Assembly: GCA_009845505.1 (NCBI GenBank)
Contig: VXZL01000619.1
Coordinates: forward strand, 1-11,024
Length of the DNA: 11,024 bases
Direction: 5' to 3'
DNA from: Candidatus Poribacteria bacterium
Lineage (GTDB): Bacteria > Poribacteria > WGA-4E > WGA-3G
The notes under the pieces are model-generated. The model ran no database searches. It had not been told where the DNA came from and saw only the letters and a program-made list of their open reading frames with translations. Below, piece after piece: positions 4,842-11,024 of this stretch. The translations under genes were made by a program, and so were the position numbers. How positions within the stretch are numbered: position 1 is the first letter of the stretch; each line of letters opens with the position of its first letter.

Positions 4842-5894
4842 CTATTTCGTCTGTTCAGGGAACGGGGCCCGGATGTCGTAACGTCCCTCTTCAAACACCG
4901 GTAACTTCCCACCTTCAACCAATAAGTCAAGCGGGTTCGGACGCGTTGTTAAGGGGAAGGTTACCACGTTCTGAATGCGCAACGATTCATAAATCGCCAT
5001 CAAGATTTCTATTGTGCAAAGCCCGTGTCTGCCAGCATTGCGGTGTTCCTCAACACCACCTTCAATCCAGGCTAACATCTCATCAAACTGATTCGGTTCA
5101 CCTTGGCGCGGTTCGATGGTCTGCCAGCCTGCGGCTTTGCTGTTAAGCAGTTCAATTGTACCGTTGTCGCCGCGACGGAGTTGCCCATCGTCTCCATAGA
5201 CGACATCGCCTCGAAGCACGGGTTCCGGTAAATCGCTTTCGTAGATGCCGCGGATACCGCCTTCAAAGCAGATTTCCGCCATACACAGGTCCTCAGTCCG
5301 AACTCGGCGTTCCCAGCGATCAGTCCGCCGTGCGACCTGTCCGATGAGCCATAACGGATCGGGATCACCAAGGATGTAGCGCATTTCGTCAACTTCGTGC
5401 GTGCCACGGTTCAGCAATCCGTGTCCATCGCGACGGAGCATCGCTTGCGGCTGACCGATCGCACCTTCTTGGATGAGGCGACGCGCTTCACAATTCTGAG
5501 GGCTGAAACGGCGTTGGTGTCCAACGACTAACTTCACATCGTGTTGAGCACAGGCATCCATCATGTCTTGTGCGTCACCGACAGAAGCCGCCATCGGCTT
5601 TTCAGTAATGACACCGAGCACGCCGCTCTCAGCGGCAGCGATTGTCGGTTCAGCACGAACACTCTGCCAAGTCGTGATACTAACGATGTCTAAATCCTCT
5701 TTGTCGCACATTTCACCGAAATCGGTATAGTGGGTTGGGAGTGCGAATTCCTCGGCAAATTTCGCTGCTGAATCGGCACTAATATCTGAAGCGGTAACGA
5801 CTTCCGCACGACCCGTACTCGTCCAATTGTTTGCATGGGAACGTCCCATACCGCCGCATCCAATAATTCCAATACGATATGTTTTATCTGCCAT
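4842..5894 (-). CDS. Gfo/Idh/MocA family NAD(P)-dependent oxidoreductase
   Basis: This 350-residue enzyme belongs to the family that oxidises or reduces hydroxyl groups of sugars, inositols and related compounds. The N-terminal Rossmann motif IGIIGCGGMGRSH has its glycines at 12-17. The conserved EKP lies at 98-100 (VITEKPMAAS). A GHQRRF strand (125-130) starts the C-terminal substrate domain, and the catalytic-site motif GTHEVDEMRY supplies H166 and D169. The C-terminal half shows the WERRVRTEDLCMAEICFEGG beta-sheet region typical of the family. The length is normal and no defect is seen. The start is supported by an AAGG eight bases upstream and by a promoter 40 bases further up. The substrate is unknown. 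It converges on the PhyH gene, so joint regulation is not implied. Confidence 0.92.
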   Translation of the reverse strand: MADKTYRIGIIGCGGMGRSHANNWTSTGRAEVVTASDISADSAAKFAEEFALPTHYTDFGEMCDKEDLDIVSITTWQSVRAEPTIAAAESGVLGVITEKPMAASVGDAQDMMDACAQHDVKLVVGHQRRFSPQNCEARRLIQEGAIGQPQAMLRRDGHGLLNRGTHEVDEMRYILGDPDPLWLIGQVARRTDRWERRVRTEDLCMAEICFEGGIRGIYESDLPEPVLRGDVVYGDDGQLRRGDNGTIELLNSKAAGWQTIEPRQGEPNQFDEMLAWIEGGVEEHRNAGRHGLCTIEILMAIYESLRIQNVVTFPLTTRPNPLDLLVEGGKLPVFEEGRYDIRAPFPEQTK

Positions 5895-5934
5895 CTCTTT
5901 TACCTTATCCTTATAAAATAGATTACGAGGTCAT

Positions 5935-5963
5935 ATTTTACCAAAAATTGTGCATCAACGCAA
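5935..5963 (-). promoter_or_regulatory. Promoter of the Gfo/Idh/MocA gene
   Basis: Read on the - strand, TTGCGT (5963-5958) and TAAAAT (5940-5935) are spaced by 17 nt, and TGG precedes the -10 box as an extended element. Transcription would start near 5928, about 33 nt before the ATG. Confidence 0.55.
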
Positions 5964-6041
5964 GTGAATATAGCGTGTTAGTTATAAGCAAAAAGGACTC
6001 GTAGCATCCCAAATCCATATACATGCCAACGTGCTTAATTT

Positions 6042-6104
6042 ATAACCCATAACCCAGTACCCACAACCCAGTACCTATAACCCATAACCCAGTACCCACA
6101 ACCC
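6042..6104 (+). repeat. Nine-unit heptanucleotide array upstream of murA (ATAACCC type)
   Basis: Nine contiguous 7-mers have the form NNNACCC, with one ending in ACCT: ATAACCC, ATAACCC, AGTACCC, ACAACCC, AGTACCT, then ATAACCC, ATAACCC, AGTACCC, ACAACCC. Five heptads make a 35-nt higher-order unit; 30 nt of it repeat perfectly at 6041-6070 and 6076-6105. Confidence 0.92.
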
Positions 6105-6184
6105 ACAAAACATGTGTCTTTTTTGACACAACGCCTTTGATAGAAAAACCCTTGTATTTATTACACTTTGTAACAAATACGCAA

Positions 6185-6212
6185 TTGGCATCGTTTATGC
6201 TATAGAGATAAT
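6185..6212 (+). promoter_or_regulatory. Sigma70-type promoter of the murA operon
   Basis: TTGGCA at 6185-6190 and GATAAT at 6207-6212 are separated by 16 nt. Transcription from about 6219 would leave a leader of some 46 nt ending in AAGGAG (6253-6258), six bases before the murA ATG. Confidence 0.55.
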
Positions 6213-6264
6213 AAAACCTCTACATTCCGAGACGCAGATTTGTGTAAGGAGTAAGGAGAAGGTA

Positions 6265-7530
6265 ATGGAAAGATTAATTGTCAAAGGTGGAACCCGCCTT
6301 GAAGGAACGATTCCAATCAGCGGTTGTAAAAATGCTGTTCTTCCGATTGCAGTCGCCGCTGCCATCCTCGGCAACGGGGTCAGCGTCCTCCACAATGTAC
6401 CGAACCTAACAGATGTCAACACCCTCCGCGCTGTATTAGAAGGACTGGGTGCAACAACAAAACTAAAAAATTCAAAACTCTATATTGAACCCATAAACCA
6501 CTTGGAGTACGAGGCACCTTACGAACTTGTACGGAAAATGCGCGCCTCCATTTACGTCTTAGGTCCACTTGTAGCGAAATTGGGTAAAGCAAAAGTATCT
6601 TTTCCAGGCGGTTGTGCTATCGGACCGCGACCTATTGACTTGCACATTCGCGGCTTGGAACACTTGGGCGCCGAAGTGACAGTACAACGAGGATACATTT
6701 ACGCACAAGCCGAACGCTTAACCGGCACAGAGATGTATCTCATGGGACAATATGGACCCAGTGTCGGCGCAACGGCAAACATCATGATGGCCGCTACTTT
6801 AGCGGAAGGGACAACTGTTATCCGTGGTGCAGCCCGTGAACCCCATATCTCCGACCTCGCTCATTTTCTGAAGGCAATGGGAGCAGATATAGAAGGTATT
6901 GGCACCTCTGTCTTGACAATTCATGGGGTCAAGCATCTCCACGGAACTGAACACACCGTTATCTCGGACGATGTAGAAGCAGGCACTTTCATGGTCGCTG
7001 GTGCTATTACGAAAGGCGATGTCTACGTTCAAGGCATCACCGAGCAACAACTTCCCACGGTTTCCGAGAAACTCGTGGAGGCAGGCGTTGAGTTGGATTG
7101 GGATGCCAATGGCGTGCGCGTCACAACCCCGCGCGAGATAAGAGGCATTGATGTCACAACGGTACCCTTCCCCGGCTTTCCGACAGATATGCAGGCGCAA
7201 ATCATGGGACTGCTCTGCTTGGCAACTGGAACCAGCGTTATCTCTGAAAATGTGCATACAGACCGATTCATCCATGCCGCGGAACTAAACCGAATGGGTG
7301 CTGATATAATGCTTGACGGCAGCAGGGCTGTGATTAATGGTGTCCGCAGTCTCAGTGGTGCCCCGGTGATGGCTTCCGATTTGCGGGCGGGGGCAGTCCT
7401 CGTCGCAGCGGGAATGGCAGCCGCGGGTGAAACCGTCGTATCTCGTGTTTATCACATTGACCGGGGATATGAAACCATTGAGATGAAACTCAACAACGTT
7501 GGTGCAAACATTATAAGGGTTAATGACTAA
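6265..7530 (+). CDS. murA: UDP-N-acetylglucosamine 1-carboxyvinyltransferase MurA
   Basis: MurA carries out the first committed step of peptidoglycan synthesis in the cytoplasm, moving enolpyruvate from PEP to UDP-GlcNAc. The 421-residue length is typical. Visible landmarks are K22-N23 in ISGCKNAVLP, RKMRASIYVLGPL with R93, the active-site loop PGGCAIGPRPIDLH with C117 and R121, and the FPTDMQAQ motif with the general base D308. Having Cys rather than Asp at 117 predicts sensitivity to fosfomycin. The start is fixed by AAGGAG six bases upstream and by the conserved MERLIVKGG opening. It is the first gene of a probable operon; the hisD-like gene starts 20 bases after its stop. Presence of murA implies a peptidoglycan wall. 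Confidence 0.97.
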   Translation: MERLIVKGGTRLEGTIPISGCKNAVLPIAVAAAILGNGVSVLHNVPNLTDVNTLRAVLEGLGATTKLKNSKLYIEPINHLEYEAPYELVRKMRASIYVLGPLVAKLGKAKVSFPGGCAIGPRPIDLHIRGLEHLGAEVTVQRGYIYAQAERLTGTEMYLMGQYGPSVGATANIMMAATLAEGTTVIRGAAREPHISDLAHFLKAMGADIEGIGTSVLTIHGVKHLHGTEHTVISDDVEAGTFMVAGAITKGDVYVQGITEQQLPTVSEKLVEAGVELDWDANGVRVTTPREIRGIDVTTVPFPGFPTDMQAQIMGLLCLATGTSVISENVHTDRFIHAAELNRMGADIMLDGSRAVINGVRSLSGAPVMASDLRAGAVLVAAGMAAAGETVVSRVYHIDRGYETIEMKLNNVGANIIRVND

Positions 7531-7550
7531 AAAGGAATAGCTATTCAGAA

Positions 7551-8849
7551 ATGTTGCGAATTGTTGAAACCCATACCACAGAAGCTGAGGCCTTCCTATC
7601 AAAGTTGAAGGCGCGGGGTAAACTCACAGATGAAAGTATCTTAAACACAGTCCGGCGTACGCTGAGCGATGTGCAAGATGAAGGCGATAAAGCCGTTATT
7701 CGATATACCCGTAAATTCGATGCCCCGCGTATCTCAGTCAAAGAACTGAAGGTATCACAAGAAGAATTTGCGACAGCATACGCAGAGGTGCCGTCTGAAT
7801 TCATAGAGGCGATTACACACGCCAGAACAAACATCGAAAAATTCCATCAGAAGCAGCTACGGACTTCATGGATGTCAACAGAACCCAATGGTGTCCTGCT
7901 CGGGCATCTGATTCGTCCGCTAAGACGCGTCGGTGTCCATGTGCCAGCAATCAGTCAACTCCTCGTCTCCTCATTGTTGATGAGCGTCATCCCTGCTATC
8001 GTTGCTGGGGTTGAAGAGATTGCCGCCTGCATCCCGCCGATGCGCAATCGCGCTGTTAATTCCTATATGTTGGTTGCTGCCTCGGAATGTGGTATCCAAG
8101 AAATCTATAAATGTGGCGGCGCGCAAGCCGTTGCAGCGATGGCGTACGGCACCGATACCATCCCACCGGTCGATAAAATTGTCGGACCCGGGAACCTCTA
8201 TGTACAATTCGCCAAGAAAGAGGTCTACGGACACGTTGATATAGACAAATTAGCAGGTCCCAGCGAAATCCTCGTCATTGCTGACAGCACAGCCGACCCG
8301 GATTACGTCGCCGCTGATCTCATCTCGCAAGCGGAGCACGGACCCGAATGTGCTACTATCCTCCTCACTCCTTCCCTCGGGTTTGCAGAACAGGTCAAAA
8401 CAGCAATTGAGGTTCAAGGCGAATCCCTACCTCGCTACGACGAACTTATACAGGCATTCACAAACTGGGGGGTTGCGTTTATCACCTCAGACTTAACGGA
8501 GGCATTCGCGCTCGCCAACGAAATCGCACCCGAACACCTCGAACTTCATATTGAAAACCCTTATGAGCGGCTTGGAGACGTGCATAATGCCAGTGCTATC
8601 TTTATAGGTCCCTATTCCCCAGAAGTGGTTGGGGATTACATTGCAGGACCAAACGCTGTCTTGCCCACAGGGACAGCCGCACGTTACGCCTCGCCACTCA
8701 GCGTTGACGATTTCCTGAAGAAGTCAAGTCTCATCTCATACACCAAAGCGGCTTTAGCGGAAGTCACACCAGCAGTTGTTAAATTGGCTGAAGTTGAAGG
8801 ACTCGAAGGACATGCCGCCGCCATGAAAATCCGTTTTGAAGAAGATTAA
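7551..8849 (+). CDS. hisD: Histidinol dehydrogenase family protein (divergent HisD)
   Basis: HisD oxidises L-histidinol to histidine in two NAD-dependent steps. This 432-residue protein has the family architecture: the zinc ligands Q260 and H263 (SQAEHGPE), D362 (GDYIAGPN) and H421 (LEGHAAAM), the catalytic E328-H329 (APEHLEL), and E416. The blocks VDKIVGPGNLYVQFAKKEV and AGPSEILVIAD are normal. Two sites depart from the usual pattern. The glycine-rich VPGGRAPYPS-like motif reads VPAISQLLVS (131-140). The histidine of NHVLPT, corresponding to E. coli H367, is alanine (A369). murA-hisG-hisD clusters are known in other bacteria; here hisG is absent. It may be a divergent true HisD or a relative acting on another amino alcohol or diol, as HpsN does. 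The symbol is given on family membership. AAGGA lies 14 bases before the start. Confidence 0.85.
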   Translation: MLRIVETHTTEAEAFLSKLKARGKLTDESILNTVRRTLSDVQDEGDKAVIRYTRKFDAPRISVKELKVSQEEFATAYAEVPSEFIEAITHARTNIEKFHQKQLRTSWMSTEPNGVLLGHLIRPLRRVGVHVPAISQLLVSSLLMSVIPAIVAGVEEIAACIPPMRNRAVNSYMLVAASECGIQEIYKCGGAQAVAAMAYGTDTIPPVDKIVGPGNLYVQFAKKEVYGHVDIDKLAGPSEILVIADSTADPDYVAADLISQAEHGPECATILLTPSLGFAEQVKTAIEVQGESLPRYDELIQAFTNWGVAFITSDLTEAFALANEIAPEHLELHIENPYERLGDVHNASAIFIGPYSPEVVGDYIAGPNAVLPTGTAARYASPLSVDDFLKKSSLISYTKAALAEVTPAVVKLAEVEGLEGHAAAMKIRFEED

Positions 8850-8881
8850 ATTTACGCCTACGACCTTTGGAAATATAGAAA

Positions 8882-9583
8882 ATGCTTTTCATTCCCCTTA
8901 GCCTGTTGTTCCACCTTTCCGAACCCAACGAAAAAATTCCTGTCCCCCCTGTCGCGACGTTTTCAATCGTCGGATATGATGCTGAGACCGGTGCACTTGG
9001 GGTTGCTGTGCAATCCAAATTTTTTGCTGTTGGCGCGGTTGTCCCCTGGGCGGAAGCCGGAGTCGGTGCAATTGCGACCCAATCTTGGGCAAACACAACT
9101 TATGGACCTAACGGCTTAAAACGCCTCAAAAGCGGTCTTTCGGCGGAGCAGACCTTGGAACGCCTTGTTGCAGACGACCCGGGACGCGCGACGCGACAGG
9201 TGGGTATCGTCGATGCGAAAGGGAAGGTCGCTAACTATACAGGCGATGAATGCAACGAGTGGGCAGGTGCCGTTTCCGGCAAACACTACACGGCACAAGG
9301 GAACATCTTAGCGGGTGAAGAAGTGGTTAAAGCAATGGGCAGCGCGTTTGAAGAAACAGAAGGTGAACTGGCAGATAAACTAATGGCAGCACTTTTCGCA
9401 GGACAGGCGGCGGGTGGGGATACGCGCGGACAACAATCAGCCGCCTTGCTCGTTGTTCAGGAGCGCAGCGGCTACGGTGGTTTCAATGACCGGTACATCG
9501 ATCTGCGTGTGGACGATGCCGAGAAACCAATTGAAGAACTTCAACGATTGTTAGAAATTCACAAGCAATTCGTGCCTCGATAA
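8882..9583 (+). CDS. DUF1028 family protein (Ntn-hydrolase-like fold)
   Basis: This 233-residue protein carries the DUF1028 pattern throughout: TFSIVGYDAETGALGVAVQS (26-45) followed by KFFAVGAVVPWAEAGVGAIA, then ATQSWANTTYGPNGL, DPGRATRQVGIVDAKG, YTAQGNILAGEEVV, and AAGGDTRGQQSAALLVV ahead of GYGGFNDRYIDLRVDD. Members have an Ntn-hydrolase-like fold, and some lie near peptide-use genes, but no reaction is established that I know of. Most start right at the TFSIV strand; here about 24 residues precede it, opening with hydrophobic MLFIPLSLLFHL. This could be a short signal-like segment or an over-long start, though no other ATG or GTG lies in frame before the core. The ribosome binding site is weak. 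It begins 32 bases after hisD and probably shares the murA transcript. Confidence 0.88.
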   Translation: MLFIPLSLLFHLSEPNEKIPVPPVATFSIVGYDAETGALGVAVQSKFFAVGAVVPWAEAGVGAIATQSWANTTYGPNGLKRLKSGLSAEQTLERLVADDPGRATRQVGIVDAKGKVANYTGDECNEWAGAVSGKHYTAQGNILAGEEVVKAMGSAFEETEGELADKLMAALFAGQAAGGDTRGQQSAALLVVQERSGYGGFNDRYIDLRVDDAEKPIEELQRLLEIHKQFVPR

Positions 9584-9648
9584 ATAACTTGTAAAATTTA
9601 CGTCTTATCAATCCTCCGCAAAACAAATCACACCATTAAGCAGAAACC

Positions 9649-10095
9649 CTATTCCATCGACTCATCTAAGACAAGCGGTGGGCGTTTAAAACGGGAGCGA
9701 ATCTGGTTCGCTGTTGATAGAACAACCGGCACGCGAACAAGACGAAGTTCTAACCTCCGCTTACCGGGAAAATCGCTGATAATCAGTCCTGTTAAAATGG
9801 TCAAAACGCCTTGTCCCGGTATGCCAGGGAAAGACATAAGTACCCCAAAAATAACAAGCAGCCCCCCGAATATATTCTTCAAGGAAGATAAACAGATACG
9901 GAAAATAGGATTCTTGATACGTTGAATCCGTTTGTTCGCCCTGAAATAGTCCGCCGGCAAGGACATGAGTAACATTGTAGAACCAACAATGCTTGCAATG
10001 AAACTTACCACAGAGAAAATAGCGAGCAAAATCCAATGTTCTACAAACCAGTTGCTAAGCATGTGCCAATAAACTTTAAGGTCAATAAACGACAA
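9649..10095 (-). CDS. Small membrane protein with two hydrophobic segments and a PGIPGQG turn
   Basis: I choose the TTG at 10095-10093 as start because AAGGAG (read on the - strand, 10109-10104) stands exactly eight bases before it. That gives 148 residues. The frame also allows an ATG at 10143, which would overlap the upstream SDR gene and has no ribosome binding site. Residues about 19-44 form one membrane helix and 75-105 a second hydrophobic stretch containing FPGIPGQG and LTILTGLIISDFPGKRR. The cationic tail then runs through LVRVPVVLSTANQIRSRF and RPPLVLDE. I recall similar conserved hypothetical membrane proteins with a PG(I/V)PGQG motif, but no function is known to me. The gene lies 19 bases behind the SDR and converges on DUF1028. 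Confidence 0.75.
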   Translation of the reverse strand: MSFIDLKVYWHMLSNWFVEHWILLAIFSVVSFIASIVGSTMLLMSLPADYFRANKRIQRIKNPIFRICLSSLKNIFGGLLVIFGVLMSFPGIPGQGVLTILTGLIISDFPGKRRLELRLVRVPVVLSTANQIRSRFKRPPLVLDESME

Positions 10096-10103
10096 GAAAG
10101 TTT

Positions 10104-10109
10104 CTCCTT
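10104..10109 (-). promoter_or_regulatory. Ribosome binding site that sets the TTG start of the membrane protein
   Basis: CTCCTT on the + strand is AAGGAG on the - strand, in the gap between the SDR stop (10115-10117) and TTG 10095, with an ideal 8-nt spacing. Confidence 0.65.
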
Positions 10110-10114
10110 GTATA

Positions 10115-10888
10115 TCACCGGCGCGAAACAGCACCGCCGTCAATTGTCATAATATCGCCACTAATATAGGCAGCTTCATCGGAAGCGAGGAATAACACTG
10201 CCCCAATATAATCCCATACCGTTGCACCCCGCTCAAGTAGCGGCGCGTCTGCGGAAGCAGGCGGTAAATCCGGTAGGGTGTCATCGTTCGGAAGGTTTTG
10301 TGAAGCATTCATACCTGTTGGGGCACCACCACCGGGAGCAACTGCGTTTACAGTGATACCGTGCGGACGAAGCTCTAACGCTAAACTCCGAGTGAGTCGA
10401 TTCAGGGCAGCTTTACTGACACAATAACTCAGAACGCCAACGTGCGATTCCTCGGCATAAATAGAGGAGTTGTTAATAATACGTCCGTGTATACCCTCTG
10501 CTATCATCACCTGAGCGACCGCCTGTGCACATAACAAACACCCTTTTACATTAACCGCCATCACCTTATCGAATTGTTCTGGTGTGACCTCAAACAGAGG
10601 TTGTCTACCGAGAATCCCTGCGTTATTGAACAAAACGTCGATACGTTTGAAGGTCGCTACTGCCCTATCTACAGCGTGTTGAACCTGCTCAGGGACAGTG
10701 ACATCCAAAGGCACGGCGAGAGCCTTTCCACCTTCGGCGCGCACCTCCGCTGCAACAGCATCAGCACGCCTACCACCGGCGACGACCACAGCTGCACCTT
10801 CACGTGCAAACGCTAAACATGCAGCCCTGCCGATACCCAACGGACCGCCACCACCTGTCACGAATGCTACCCGATTTTCAAAACGCAT
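10115..10888 (-). CDS. Short-chain dehydrogenase/reductase (classical SDR)
   Basis: This 257-residue cytosolic oxidoreductase has all classical SDR marks. The cofactor loop TGGGGPLGIGRA covers 11-22, and DV at 62-63 contacts the adenine. NNAG is at 88-91 and N113 is in VNVKG. The catalytic S142 is in NNSSIY, with Y155 and K159 in SYCVSKAAL. The C-terminus ends with SGDIMTIDGG as in FabG-like members. After the second strand it has AGGRR (37-41) rather than an acidic residue, which favours NADP(H) over NAD(H). A stretch at 187-216, with GGGAPTGMN and a proline-rich run, is longer than the usual substrate lid. The substrate is unknown. The start follows AGGA by eight bases. The membrane protein gene follows after 19 bases, so the two are probably co-transcribed. 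Confidence 0.92.
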   Translation of the reverse strand: MRFENRVAFVTGGGGPLGIGRAACLAFAREGAAVVVAGGRRADAVAAEVRAEGGKALAVPLDVTVPEQVQHAVDRAVATFKRIDVLFNNAGILGRQPLFEVTPEQFDKVMAVNVKGCLLCAQAVAQVMIAEGIHGRIINNSSIYAEESHVGVLSYCVSKAALNRLTRSLALELRPHGITVNAVAPGGGAPTGMNASQNLPNDDTLPDLPPASADAPLLERGATVWDYIGAVLFLASDEAAYISGDIMTIDGGAVSRR

Positions 10889-10943
10889 TTAAGATTTCCT
10901 ATCTCTATTTTTTTCTACTTTTCTTTTTACTTCCATGAGTCCT

Positions 10944-10973
10944 ATTTTATCATAACGCCTTCTCATTTTGCAA
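10944..10973 (-). promoter_or_regulatory. Possible promoter of the SDR gene
   Basis: On the - strand TTGCAA (10973-10968) and TAAAAT (10949-10944) are spaced by 18 nt. Transcription would start near 10937, giving a leader of about 49 nt. Confidence 0.4.
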
Positions 10974-10977
10974 GGTT

Positions 10978-11022
10978 TCATTTGATTTTTAATAGCGCAT
11001 TTAATTCTTCAGTAAACGCAAT
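10978..11022 (-). CDS. Possible C-terminal end of another - strand gene
   Basis: A frame open from the right edge ends at a TGA (10980-10978) and reads IAFTEELNALLKIK. The helical, charged composition is protein-like, and the gap to the SDR start (about 90 bases) would be natural, but 14 codons are too few to be sure. Confidence 0.25.
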   Translation of the reverse strand: MAFTEELNALLKIK

Positions 11023-11024
11023 AC

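Larger units (their letters stand above)
5895..6264. other. Divergent spacer between the oxidoreductase gene and murA
   Basis: This is a 370-base non-coding region. The left end holds the promoter of the - strand oxidoreductase (5935-5963), and the right end holds the murA promoter (6185-6212) and a strong ribosome binding site. Between them lies a long heptamer array at 6042-6104. The stretch 6105-6180 is AT-rich with a TTGACA at 6123-6128 but no well-placed -10 box. Confidence 0.65.

Noticed and set aside
5072..5407. Second minus-strand frame over the Gfo/Idh/MocA gene
   Set aside because: It overlaps the real gene in another frame and lacks any motif.
6042..6104. Possible CRISPR array in the murA leader
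   Set aside because: The units are contiguous 7-mers without unique spacers, so this is a tandem repeat and not a CRISPR.
6123..6128. TTGACA as the murA -35 box
   Set aside because: No -10 hexamer stands 16-18 bases downstream; the TTGGCA-N16-GATAAT pair nearer the gene fits better.
6799..7275. Minus-strand open frame (158 codons) inside murA
   Set aside because: murA is unambiguous on the other strand and the antisense product resembles nothing; it is a codon-use shadow.

Overview
The window reads as a piece of a bacterial chromosome with moderate GC and many small repeats between genes. My best guess is Candidatus Poribacteria or a close relative. That is inference, resting on a phytanoyl-CoA dioxygenase-family gene beside a Gfo/Idh/MocA dehydrogenase, a DUF1028 gene, and abundant short hairpin and tandem repeats between genes. 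No rRNA, tRNA, CRISPR array, transposase or phage gene was seen.

Left part (1-1332): the 3' end of a type ISP restriction-modification/helicase-like protein enters from the left edge and stops inside a palindrome. A repeat-bearing 450-base gap follows, then a BrnT/BrnA-type toxin-antitoxin pair with a good promoter and a palindrome at the predicted transcription start. This is a small defence-type patch.

Centre (1333-5894): truA (tRNA pseudouridine synthase), an HD-domain metal-dependent hydrolase or oxygenase, and a PhyH-type Fe(II)/2-oxoglutarate dioxygenase lie on the + strand. A Gfo/Idh/MocA oxidoreductase faces them on the - strand. The two convergent ends share a spacer holding two clear hairpins. 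The HD and PhyH genes are adjacent, which recalls the two-enzyme phosphonate oxidation pairs (PhnZ/PhnY), but no phosphonate gene is visible and the match is unproven.

Right part (5895-11024): murA, a histidinol-dehydrogenase-like gene and a DUF1028 gene run close together as a probable operon behind a sigma70-like promoter. The HisD-like protein keeps the zinc ligands and catalytic Glu-His, but it lacks the usual glycine-rich motif and one substrate-binding histidine. Facing this operon is a - strand pair: an NADP-type short-chain dehydrogenase and a small two-helix membrane protein. The membrane protein probably starts at a TTG just after the SDR stop.

The most unusual feature is in the spacers. 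Short arrays phased at exactly 7 nt sit just upstream of truA, the HD gene and the PhyH gene, and further upstream of murA; related heptads also lie in the convergent spacer. Each array has a different heptamer but the same period. A second repeat family (GTAGCA...hairpin...TGTGC) has overrun the 3' end of truA and supplies its last 17 codons and stop.
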